DNA of 64,000 nt from Pseudozyma flocculosa PF-1. Lineage: Eukaryota; Basidiomycota; Ustilaginomycetes; Ustilaginales; Ustilaginaceae. Position 1 is the stretch's first letter. Each line of letters starts with the position of its first letter. Made by a program: the position numbers and the translations under genes. The stretch lies in NCBI RefSeq assembly GCF_000417875.1, contig NW_006920884.1, positions 439,247 through 503,246 of the forward strand. The letters run 5' to 3'. Below, in pieces: positions 9,856 through 19,665 of this stretch. The notes under the pieces were generated by a model. It worked only from the letters and a program-made list of their open reading frames with translations, had not been told where the DNA came from and made no database searches.

Positions 9856-11460
9856 CTAGAGCTTGGGCTTGGGCTTGGGCGCGCCGCCGCCGGCGTTGGC
9901 CTTGTCGACAATCTGGAACATGGCTTTGGCGCAGTGCGGGAACTTGGAACCGTACGCCTGGGCCTGGGCCGACGATGCCTGTCCCTGGGCGTTTCTCGCC
10001 GCGATGCCCTGGGTGATGACGGCGAGGCGGAACCAGGCCCAGCTCTCTGCGGCCTCCCACGACGGGATGGGAAAGGGACGCGCCACGGCGTCGCAGTAGA
10101 CGCGGATCAGCTCGTCCTTTGTCGGCACGGGCGACACGTCGCGCGGCAGGTCGCCCAGCGCCAGGAGGAGCTCGCCGCGTTCCCGCGCCCGGTCCACCTC
10201 GCCCTCGTCGTTGATCCCCGCCGGGTTCGAGCAGGGTAGCGAGAACTGTTGCAGCAGGTTGGCCAGGTCCGATAGCGGGTGGCCCCGCGTCGAAAGTTCC
10301 CAGTCCAGCAGGCCGATGACGCGCGGTTCGGTCGGGTGGAAGATCTGAGTCGCGTCGACGGCGCGAGCGAGTGACGCGCGAGTGAGGGGAAGACGGGGGA
10401 TCGGATCGAGGAAACAGTCAGTCGATCTCGGCCCTGGCCGCGGCGCCGCGCTGTCCTGGGCCCCCTGGAGCGACTCACGAGGTTGTCAATCTTGTAGTCG
10501 CCGTGGATGAGGGTGTTTTCGTCGCTGGGCATGTTTGCGGCAAACCACTGGAGGAAGCGGTCGATGCCGGGCACCTCGCCCGTCTCCTGGCCCGTCTTGC
10601 GGTCCTTTGCCTTTGCCTGGATGCTCGAGACCTTGCCGAGGCTCTTCATCTGGCGCGTGTAAAAGTCGCGGTCCTTGCCGTAGTCGGCGAGGCCGACGCG
10701 GCTCGGGTCGAGGCGGTGGAGCGCGGCGAGGGTGCGCATGGCCGAGAACCAGCACTGCCTCCGCTCGTCCTTGGGCAGCGGCAGCATACGGATGTCGGCA
10801 AAGATGCGGCCCTGGATGAACTCCATGATGTAGAAGTTGGTGCCGACGATGCCCTTGTCCTCGCAGAGGCAGAAGACCTCGGGGACGGGGACGGCGTCGG
10901 CGCTGTTGGCGGGAAGCGTCTTGTTGAAGTTGGAGAGCGCCTTGAGGATCCGGTACTCGCGCTCGATGGCGTGCGCCGTGGCCGACATGAGCTCGCCCTG
11001 GGGCTTCTTGCGCAGCACATAGCGCTTCTGGCTGTGGGTCGGATCGCGGCGGGATGGCAGCGCGGTTGTGCAGGCGAGGGCAGAGGGCAGAGGCGAGAGA
11101 GTCAGCGCTGGCAGGCTAGCCTCGAGCACCACGAGGTCTGGGCCGGCGGCGGCGGCGGCGGCTCACTTTTGGTCGAAAAGGACGTAGGTAGGGTTGCTCT
11201 GACCGTACGAGAACTGCTTGACGTCGACGGGACCGGCGATGGCGGGCACGTCCTCTGCATGGCGAGCAGCGGCGGTGGCAGTGGCGAAGGGCCCGTCAGG
11301 ATCAGCGCTGCTCACGGACCCGTAGCGAACGGGCGAACGGACGAAGGTGCGAACGGGCGGCCCCTCTCTACTCACTCTTGATGTAGGCGTTGAGCGCATC
11401 GACGTCGATGGCGTGTCGGACCTGGCCGTACTGCTGGCCAATCTGCTTGGACTCGGGCAT
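9856..11460 (-). CDS. ACAD11-type aminoglycoside-phosphotransferase-fold protein
   Basis: There are four exons: 11460-11376, 11254-11167, 11031-10479 and 10344-9856. Donors are all GTGAG and acceptors all CAG, and the frame closes at 404 aa. The product has the APH/choline-kinase-like fold seen as the N-terminal half of vertebrate ACAD11 and as standalone proteins in fungi. A KRYVLRKKP strand carries the ATP-site lysine. HGDYKIDN (about residues 235-242) is the Brenner motif with catalytic Asp and metal-binding Asn, and LLDWE holds the DFG-equivalent Asp. No acyl-CoA dehydrogenase domain follows, so the natural substrate (perhaps a hydroxyacyl-CoA) is inferred only by family. The last residues are KPKPKL, close to a peroxisomal PTS1 tripeptide. 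The gene is convergent with MYG1-UreG. Confidence 0.88.
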
Positions 11461-12419
11461 GGTTTCCGTGTGCGAGCGGGGCGTAGGTCTATCAGAAGGG
11501 GTGGACGGCGAGCTGTTTCCAAGAGAATGATAGAGGCGGGCGGGGCGAGAGGGTGGTGGAAGGCTGGAGAGGCGAGATGGCGAGGGCCAGGCGAGCCGTG
11601 TGGGGCTCGAGGTGTGAGGGCTGCACCCCAGCCTCGGCCTGGGCTTTCGGTCCCCAGGGCCAACCCAGCCAGTCCGGCCAGCCGGGCCAGGAAGGAAGGC
11701 GCGTCGAGACCGGTCCAACCGGCAATTTGCGCTTGCCTGCCGGCCTGGCCATGCAGACCCCAGCTTTGGCCTGCCCTGCCCTCCTGCCTCACCTGGCCTG
11801 CCTCTTGGCCGTCGAGGCTAGCGCACGACCCACCGCCGTCGCCGCCGCAAATGTCGGCCTTTTCTTGCGGGGTAAAGCCCGGGGCACACCAGACGGGCCC
11901 CCGCACCTCGTTGCCACCAGGATTCCATTCGCCCGGCGGCCTGACAGCGCCACACACACTGACTGACCTCGTCGGGGGGCGTCCAATCCTCCGTTCCACG
12001 ATCGTCCGCGCAGTCGCGAATCAAACCGCATGGATTCAGCAAATACGAGGGAACGGGCATCTGCAGCAAATGAGCAAGCGAGCAAATGATCAAGCAAGGG
12101 AGAGCAAGGGTAACTACGGGAAGACGGCAGAGGGTATCAAGGACAAGGAGGGTGAAGACGCTCCGCCACGGGATAAACGCCGGCGGAGCGATGGCGCCCC
12201 AGAGCGGGACGCTGTGAGGGAAAGGGTAAAGCTCCTTTCTTGCTCGATCCTGGCCGGGGGGGTCCCGAACTCCTTGATCCTCGCCTGTGCTCGAGTACGC
12301 AGCCCTGCCGCGTCCCCTCTGCCCTGCCAATGACTGCTGCGTTGCCGCATCAGCCCTCAGCAGGCCGCTACCGCCTCTCCAGAGCCCTTGCCTTTTCGGT
12401 TCAAAGAGCGTCCGGAGCG
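11461..12419. other. Intergenic region, no gene seen
   Basis: This is the upstream side of the phosphotransferase gene and the downstream side of the aldehyde dehydrogenase. I see no frame with family resemblance. It carries scattered GGCCAG/CTGGCC and CCTGCC words like other spacers in the window. Confidence 0.5.
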
Positions 12420-14374
12420 TCAGAGCGTCAGGAGACCGCGGGACCGCGCACCGAGCACCAACGAGATCAGGAGGACCAGGATGGCGAGGCGCTTCCTCAG
12501 GCCGCCTGTCTCTTGTCCGAGAGGTCAGTGCAGAGGAGGGCCGTAAGGGAGGCGGTGCGAGGGAGAGGAAGAGGAAGAGGGAGAGATAGAGAGAGGGGCA
12601 GGTGACGAGGGGGAGAAGGAAGCAGCGATGACAGGGAGAAGAGAGTGACGGGGTAAGCAGAGGTGGGAGGGGAATGAGTGGGAAAAGAGGCGACGGAGAC
12701 AGGTAGAAAAGAGATCCTTCTTAGCGTCGAAGGTCCGGCACCAACGGGCGTCGCTCATCGCCACGCAGCGGGCTGCTCGGGCTAGCCAGGGCCGCAATGG
12801 CAGAAGACCAGAAACGACGTGCATGCAAATGAGGAGAAGGGAGCCACCGGCTAGGCACTCACCTTGGCAGCCGAGGTGCTGACGTTGGGATTCTTGGGCC
12901 TGGAGAAGTTGAGCGACTTGCCGACGAGCAGCTGGAACTGCTTGAGGTTCGAGTCCGAGTAGGGCGGGTACCTGGGCGCCATGGCCATCTCGATGATCTT
13001 GCCGAGGAAGCCCGTCGAGGGGGCGTCGAGACTGGCGCGATCGTGGCTAAAGGCGTCGAAGCCGCACTTGCCGTGGTAGTTGCCGTAGCCCGAGGGGCCG
13101 GTGCCTCCAAAGGGCAGCGAGTCGATGGCAAAGTGGAGCAGCGTGTCTCCCTGGACGGCGGCGCCCGAGCGGGTGTGGTCAAAGAAGTATTCCTTGACCT
13201 TGCGGTCGCCGGCAAAGAGGTAGAGGGCGAGCGGCTGGTCGCGGGCGTTGATAAAGTCGACGGCGGCCTTGATGTCGTCGACGGGCACGATGGGCAGGAT
13301 GGGTCCAAAGATCTCGCCCTGCATGATGGCGTCCTGGCCCGACACGTTCTTGACGACGGTGGGCGCGAGCATCTTGGACGCCTCGTCGCCCTCGCCGCCG
13401 AGGACGACCTCGCCCTTGGTCTCGGCGAGCATGCCGTTGAGGCGCTTCCAGTGGCCCGTGTTGATGATGCGGCCGTAGCTGGCGGAGCCCTTGATGCCGC
13501 CCTGGCTCTCGGGGTAGAACTTGTCGTGCACCTTCTTCAGCTCGGCGATGAGCGGGTCCTGGATCTTGCGGGGGACCAGGATGTAGTCCGGGGCGATGCA
13601 CGTCTGGCCGCAGTTGAGCGCCTTGCCCCAGAGGATGCGGTGGGCGGCGATCGAGAGGTCGGCGCTCTCGTCGACGTAGACGGGCGACTTGCCGCCGAGC
13701 TCGAGGGTCGTGGGGCACAGCCACTTTGCCGCCTTCTCGGCCACGATGCGGCCGACGGTGCCGTTGCCGGTGTAGAAGATGTGCTCGAAGCGCTGGTCGA
13801 GGAGGGCGGTGGTCTCGGGGATGGCGCCGTTGACGCAGCGGTTCGTCTCGGGGTCGAGGTACTTGGGGTAGAGCTCGGCGATGAGGCGGGCGGTGTGGGC
13901 GGCCACCTCCGAGGGCTTGAGGATAACGGTGTTTCCGGCGGCGATGGCGCCAATGATGGGGCCGAGCTGGACGGTGAGCGGGTAGTTCCAGGCGCCAATG
14001 ACGAGGACGGTGCCCTTGGGCTCCTTGCGGACCGTGGCGCCGTGCATGGCCCAGGCGACGCCGGCCCAGGGCTTCTTGGGCTTGGCCCACTTGTCGAGGT
14101 TGTTGATGGCCTCGATGCACTCGTTTGTGCAGCCCATGATCTCTGCAAAGACGGATTCAAACTTGGAGCGGCCGAGGTCCTTGCGGATCGACTCGACAAA
14201 GGCGTCGGAGTTGTCCTTGAGCATAAAGGCGAGCTGCTTGAGCTGGTTCTTGCGGTACTCGATGGAGCGCGTCTTGCCCGTGAGGAAGTTGGCGCGCAGG
14301 TCGGCCACAATCTTGGGGATCTGGTCGACGGGCGTGTACTCGAGACCCGCCTCCTTTGCAGCTGGGCTCGACAT
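12420..14374 (-). CDS. HFD1: Fatty aldehyde dehydrogenase (ALDH3/Hfd1 type), probably tail-anchored
   Basis: Exon 1 (14374-12863) encodes 504 residues of a class 3 aldehyde dehydrogenase: LELGGKSP with the general-base Glu at about 229, LNCGQTC with catalytic Cys259, EIFGPILP, and LPFGGTGPSGYGNYHG. It oxidises long-chain aldehydes to acids with NAD(P). Read without splicing, the frame ends after three more residues (stop at 12853-12851). However, a GTGAGT donor sits exactly at the end of the conserved region, a CTGAC branch-like site precedes 12511, and the sequence from 12509 to the stop at 12420 gives, in phase, a basic start, a 14-residue hydrophobic run (about RLAILVLLISLVLG) and a short tail. 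This 29-residue exon would supply the C-terminal membrane anchor usual in Hfd1/ALDH3A2 (533 aa total). The acceptor is GAG, which is not ideal. The start ATG is the first one that gives a normal ALDH3 N-terminus. Confidence 0.88.
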
Positions 14375-16197
14375 GGTGGGCAGTGGCGGTGAGGGGAAGA
14401 GGGTGTGTCGTGGGAGGATTGACGGGGGAGACTGGACGGGTGAAGCGATGGAGATGCTGGCAACGATGGTGTTCGGTGGTGGCAGCAATCGCGGTGGCGG
14501 TGGTGGTGGTGGGAAAGAGCAAAGAGGGAGATGAGGCGGACACAAGGTAGGGTTAAGGCCACACAGCTGCTGCTTCTTAGGCTTCGTAGTGCGCGGCGGC
14601 GAGGGCTCTGCTCGGACGACGCCAAAGTGCGGGGTCGGTCGGTCGGTCGGTCGGTCGGTTGGTCGTCGAGCTCGGGGGCGGCAATAAGCTTGCAGCCTGG
14701 CCCCGCCGCTGTGAAGCCATCGAGTGCAGCATGTCTGTCAGCTGGCCCGCTGTGGCTGGAAGGCGGCGCTGATCGTCGTCACCCCCTCGCTGGACCAGGG
14801 CACCTGGGGCAGAGTGACTTTTCAGCAGCCTGCCTGCCTCCTGCCTCCTCTCTGTGGGGCTGGCTTGCCTGGGAAGCTCGAGCGCGCGGTGGTCACTTTT
14901 CACGCAGTAGTGCTCCTCAAGCCGCCACCTGCGCCTGTTCGAGCGTGCAGCTGCACCAGCCTCTTGCCCGGCTTGAGCGAACCCAGCAGGCCGGATCGGA
15001 CGCGAGGGTCGCTTCGCTTCGCTCGTCTGCTCTCGTCTGCGCGCCCTCTCCCCGCCTCCAACATGTCACGCCAGCACGTCTCTACAGTACTCCATCCGAA
15101 CTCGGCGGGCAATGATGATGGCAGCAGCCGCCAGCGGCAGGCCGAGGCGCCATCCTCATCTGCCACGCTCGAGCGCCACGCCAGGCCTGGGCTGGTCTGA
15201 GCTTGCGCGGTCGATCCAGGCCCACGCATGGCTCTCGAGCGCTCGCCTCGCCGTTCGACGTGGCGTTGAGCTCGAGCCGCCGTCTTCCCTTTGTTGCCCC
15301 TGACCACACGAAGGGAAGCCCGAGAGTCGAGATGGAGGGTGACCTGGGCTAGGTAGCTGGAGGCCATGGCTATGGCTCTGAAGGGCGAGCGGAGCCTGCC
15401 TCTGGTTCGGCAGGCCGGCAGAGGGCCAAGGCCAGATGCGGCTGACGAGTCGATCCGCTCTGGGGGTCGCTGCAAACGCCGCTGGCCGCTGTCACCCATC
15501 GCCACCACCATCGCCATCGCCGACAGCGCGCAACGGCAAGCAGCAACCAACTTCTTCCGGCGGGTGTGGGCTGCCGAGAAGAGGCGAGGAGCGCAGCGTG
15601 ACGGTACTCGGGGCAGTGAGCGGCTAGCTGGTGGCTGGCTGGCCGGCTGGCAGGCAGAACCGCGGGTCCTGGATATCTGCCATCCGCGGCTGTGGAATCG
15701 AGTAAAAGGGATCGGGGGATCCTCCCGATGTTGGCAGGTCTGAGCGCAAACTGCGGGGCCGAGCAGTGCTGGCGGCGAGCCTGCAGCAAGGTGGAGGGAA
15801 GCTGTGTGCGTGCTGGCCTGCACGCTTTCCCTCTCTTGGCTGCCGGCCGTTGCCCCCAAGCCGCGGGTCGGGCTGGACCCTGAAAAGAGCAAGCAGCTGC
15901 ATCAAGTGCGGGCTCAAAGCGTAGCACGCCTCGCGCCGCCCCGCCCCCTGTCAACCCCCTGGCCTAGCCTGACCCTGCCAGCAAGCCTGCCTAGCTGTTG
16001 GCATGGCCATTCGAGCTGCGCTTGGCACTGGCAGGCGTGGCATTCGATCCATCGGGGCACCCCAGCCTTGCTTTACGTCCTCGACGACCCCCGCCGACGC
16101 TTGCCAGACCATCCTCGTCGTCGACCCAGGCGATATCGACCGACGAGACCGACGGGCGACCCGACGACGCCTTTTCCTCTCCGACTGTCCCCACGGC
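14375..16197. other. Divergent spacer between the ALDH and MATH-BTB genes
   Basis: No gene is supported in these 1.8 kb. The two flanking genes are divergent, so both promoters must lie here. A CT-rich leader precedes each start codon. Long open frames here are compositionally random. Confidence 0.5.
14632..14662. repeat. GGTC tetranucleotide repeat
   Basis: Seven consecutive GGTC/TCGG units followed by one variant unit. A simple microsatellite in the ALDH upstream region. Confidence 0.8.
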
Positions 16198-19100
16198 ATG
16201 TTGAGCCAGACTGGTGCTCCGGAAGGCTCCGCCAGCTCCACGGCAGCTCCGGCCACGCCATCGGCCACCTCGGCCATCTTTGGCTCGGCTGCATCCACCA
16301 CTCTGCCGGTGTCGTCGGCGTCGTCGTCGTCTTCCTCGTCGTCGTCGTCGGCCTCTGCCGCTTCCGCTTCGGCCCCGGCCGCACCGCATCGGATCTCGCC
16401 CGCCGCCAGCAGCCAGGCCGCTCCCGCGTCTGGCTTCAGCAGTCTACTGCCTCGCAGCTCGTCGTCGGCTTCGACCGCTTCCAACTCGGGCGCATCCACA
16501 CCTACCGCGGCGAGGATGTCCAGCTCCGGCTTCGGCCGCACCACGGCAGGCACCACTTCGCCGCGCAGGGCGTCGTCGAGCCTGGCCGGATCCTCGCGTC
16601 CCGCCCAGAGCGCATTCCAGCAGCGACGCATCTCGCACCATCCCCCGTCCGCCTCCTCTTCCTCGTCGGCGTCGGTATCCACCGCCACCGCCCTCTCGTC
16701 GACCGATGGAACCAACGCCGTCCCCTCGATCTTTGGCGCGCTCTCATCGTCGAGCCAACACGCGGCCACCAGCTCGCACCGCGCAGCGCAGGCCGTCAAC
16801 CACAACTTCCACGACAGTCTCCGCGGCAGCGTCGGAGGGGGCCTGACGGCCAGCCCGCGCATGGCCGGCAACGGTCTGCCCAGCTACATGCATCAGGCCC
16901 GCGGCAGCGCACCCTGGGACCAGGGCGGAGGTCGCGGCGTCTACCAGCTCCTCTCCACCACACAGCAGGACGCCACGAACCTCCAGCTCCAGCCCACGTT
17001 CGAAGAGCACTCGCTAGTCTCTTTCAGCTGGACCATCCGTGACGTTCACCTGCTGCGCGACGAGGTCGAGCGGACGCCCCCTCCCTCGATGGGGGGCCGC
17101 TCCGTCAGCGCAGGAGCCGGCAAGAGCGACGTCTGGGCCACTCAGCCCGTCTTTGGCGAGGGAAAGTGGCGCCTCGAGCTCGTCAGGACTCAGCGTAGGC
17201 TTGATCCCGCCTCCCAAGAGCCCGTCGACCCGACCCAGTCAGACGACCCTGCAGCCTCGACCGCCGCGTTCGCATCAGAGCAGCAGCCAGAGCAGTCGTC
17301 CGAGATCGGCCAGGGCGATGCCGAGGCGGCCGATGATGACGATCCAGAGGGTTCCTTGCCCCGCTCCGACAGCATTACGGTGCTCTCCGTCTATCTCACC
17401 TCGATTCTCCTCGACTACAGCCACTCGGACGTCGAGATCACCACGTCCATCATGGTCGGCGTCCGCCCCGCCCGAGAGCCCATCGGCCGCCGCGGCTCGG
17501 CGTCGGGGGGCTGGTGCTGGCGCGGCTTCTACGACTTCTGCTTCCACCGCGAGCAGCACTTTTTCCAGTGCCACGACCTGCCCAGCATTTCGGAGCTACT
17601 GCAAAACGATGTGATACGCAACGACGACGCCTTCACCCTGACCGTCCAGCTGAATCGGCTTCCCACCCACGCTCCGCAGCCGAGCCCGGCGGGCGCGACG
17701 ACCAGCTTCATGCCGCCCTTTGAGGCCAAGGGCGCCCACCTTGTGCCCCGCAGCGTGCTCGACTCTCTGCAGGGCTTGCTCGACGACGCCAACACCGGAG
17801 ATGTGCGCGTCGTTGTGCGCGAGCGCGGCCTATTCGACCGCGGCGACGATCCCGCCGCCGATGCCCGCCCGTATCCGATCGGCCTGAGCATGCGCGACAA
17901 CGACGACCACGCCAACGACACCGGCGTCGAGGCCGAGGTCGACGACAGCTCTGAGCACTGGCAGCCGTCGGTCGACAAGGTCTGCGTCCGCGACCGCGTG
18001 CTCTGGGCGCACTCGAGCATCCTCAAGAACCGCAGCGACTACTTCAAGACGATGCTGGCCTCGAATTTCAGCGAAGGACAGGGCCAGACCTATCCCACGT
18101 TCGGCGGCGGTGGCGGAGGAGGCCCGCACCGGCGCGAGACGTCGGGCGACGTCAGCGGAGTCGCCATGGGTGGCCGCTCCGTGCGCACGCTGCGCATCGC
18201 TGACGCCGACTACGTGACGGCCTACTGGTTTCTGCGCTTCCTCTATACCGAGGACATCGAGTTTGCCGAAAACGAGGACGTGCGCGGCGCCGTGCTCGAC
18301 GAGGACTGGGCGGTCGGGTCGGATCCGGCTGCCGACGAATGCGACGGCTCCCTGGGCGACGGCGGCTCAGTCGCACAGCAGGGCTCGCGCTTCCTGCGGG
18401 ACTGGACGCCCCTATCCGAGGTGCTGCTGCTGCAGGAAGAAGAAGCATCGCGATCCTCGACGCCGCTGCGGCATCCGCATCACCAGCAGCAGCAGCACGA
18501 CTCGGGCCAGGCCCGCTTCTCCAAGCACGCCACGCAGGGCACGCGATACACTTCGTATGCCGACACTTTTCCACGCATGCCACACGCTCCCGCCTCGCAC
18601 CACACGCTCAGCACGCGGGCGAGCGAGGGGATGCTGGCCGCAACCTCCGCTCGCGGCGGAGGCGGCACCGGCGGCGGAGGAGAGGCTGCACCTCCCTCGC
18701 CCTCGCCGTCCCTACACCTCGATTCTTCGATGCAGCATCAGCCGCACGCTGGCGGCTCGGGCCAAGGCCAAGTCCAAGGTCAAGTCCAGGTCCAGGGGCA
18801 CGGTAGCGGCAACAGCAACAACAACAACCAGGTGCGCGTCCAAGCGGCGACGCTGGCGACACTCTCTTCGGACCCGCACGAACACCCGGCGTCGCCGCCG
18901 GGCCCGGCATCGGCATTCAACATCTTCCGGCTGGCGCACCGCTTCTGCATGGCCGACCTGCTCGAGGTGGCGTCGGCGCACCTCGTCGCCTCGCTCACGC
19001 CTGCATCGGCGTTCCCGCTGCTGCTGGCGACGAGCGTGTACGCGGACCTGCACGACCAGGTCAAGCGCTTCGTCTACGCCCACTGGGAGAGCGTGGCCAA

Positions 19101-19239
19101 CTCGACCGAGTTTGAGCGGTGCTGCGACGAGGTGGGCCGCGGCGAGTGGGGGCCCGAGGCCGGCAGAGCGCTGCGCCTCTTTATGAAGAGCCTCGTCAGC
19201 CCCGCCAGGGTGGTGCCCGCCGCTCCGGGCCGCTCCTAG
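16198..19239 (+). CDS. MATH-BTB domain protein (likely Cullin-3 adaptor)
   Basis: A single exon of 1013 aa from the ATG at 16198; an in-frame ATG at 16003 would add 65 residues, but the DNA just before 16198 looks like a CT-rich leader. A Ser/Ala-rich region (1-265) precedes a MATH/TRAF-like domain (about 270-480, opening LVSFSWTIRDV, with FYDFCFHREQHFF near its end). A BTB/POZ domain starts near 592 (VCVRDRVLWAHSSILKNRSDYFKTML) and runs on through VTAYWFLRFLYTEDIEF. A 200-residue Gln/His/Gly-rich insert then splits it from a C-terminal helical part (FRLAHRFCMADLLEVA, about 907 onward) that resembles the post-BTB helices. Such proteins in animals and plants bind substrates by MATH and Cullin-3 by BTB for ubiquitination. 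That role is inferred here. Confidence 0.88.
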   Translation: MLSQTGAPEGSASSTAAPATPSATSAIFGSAASTTLPVSSASSSSSSSSSSASAASASAPAAPHRISPAASSQAAPASGFSSLLPRSSSSASTASNSGASTPTAARMSSSGFGRTTAGTTSPRRASSSLAGSSRPAQSAFQQRRISHHPPSASSSSSASVSTATALSSTDGTNAVPSIFGALSSSSQHAATSSHRAAQAVNHNFHDSLRGSVGGGLTASPRMAGNGLPSYMHQARGSAPWDQGGGRGVYQLLSTTQQDATNLQLQPTFEEHSLVSFSWTIRDVHLLRDEVERTPPPSMGGRSVSAGAGKSDVWATQPVFGEGKWRLELVRTQRRLDPASQEPVDPTQSDDPAASTAAFASEQQPEQSSEIGQGDAEAADDDDPEGSLPRSDSITVLSVYLTSILLDYSHSDVEITTSIMVGVRPAREPIGRRGSASGGWCWRGFYDFCFHREQHFFQCHDLPSISELLQNDVIRNDDAFTLTVQLNRLPTHAPQPSPAGATTSFMPPFEAKGAHLVPRSVLDSLQGLLDDANTGDVRVVVRERGLFDRGDDPAADARPYPIGLSMRDNDDHANDTGVEAEVDDSSEHWQPSVDKVCVRDRVLWAHSSILKNRSDYFKTMLASNFSEGQGQTYPTFGGGGGGGPHRRETSGDVSGVAMGGRSVRTLRIADADYVTAYWFLRFLYTEDIEFAENEDVRGAVLDEDWAVGSDPAADECDGSLGDGGSVAQQGSRFLRDWTPLSEVLLLQEEEASRSSTPLRHPHHQQQQHDSGQARFSKHATQGTRYTSYADTFPRMPHAPASHHTLSTRASEGMLAATSARGGGGTGGGGEAAPPSPSPSLHLDSSMQHQPHAGGSGQGQVQGQVQVQGHGSGNSNNNNQVRVQAATLATLSSDPHEHPASPPGPASAFNIFRLAHRFCMADLLEVASAHLVASLTPASAFPLLLATSVYADLHDQVKRFVYAHWESVANSTEFERCCDEVGRGEWGPEAGRALRLFMKSLVSPARVVPAAPGRS

Positions 19240-19665
19240 CGGTGCGGCGAGCCGTCGTGACGGACCGAGGTCCGATACCGGCCCCATGGCCGTGCTATGA
19301 TCGTGATGATCGCATGTCGCGGTCCGTTGCAAGCGCGCGTCCAGAAGACGCTTGCGCCGTGGTCGCAGTCGAAGTGGTAGTCGCTATGGCGTTCGCACTC
19401 GGTGTAGCCGTCCCTTGGCCTCGTCCGGGAACCTCGCCTGCTGCTCCTCGATCCCCATCGCGCAACGTCTCTTTCTCCGTCCGTCTGAAGGCTGGTCAGT
19501 TACGGTCCCCTCCGCCTGAGCCAAACCCCTCGGCTCTCTCTTCTCCTGCGCTATCGTCTCCGCCCCTGTCATATACCCTTGCTCGATCTCGCTCTGCATT
19601 CCCCGCGAACCTCCGTTCCCGCGTCCCCTATCCACGTGCTGCTAGCCATTCCTCTTCCTGCCCGC

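Noticed and set aside
13043..14392. A 449-codon plus-strand frame opposite the aldehyde dehydrogenase
   Set aside because: A Val/Gly/Asp/Leu-rich antisense shadow caused by GC-biased third positions.
15951..16871. Idea that the MATH-BTB protein starts at 16003
   Set aside because: Possible, but the first 65 residues are Arg-rich without pattern, and CT-rich leader-like DNA directly precedes the ATG at 16198. Kept only as an alternative.
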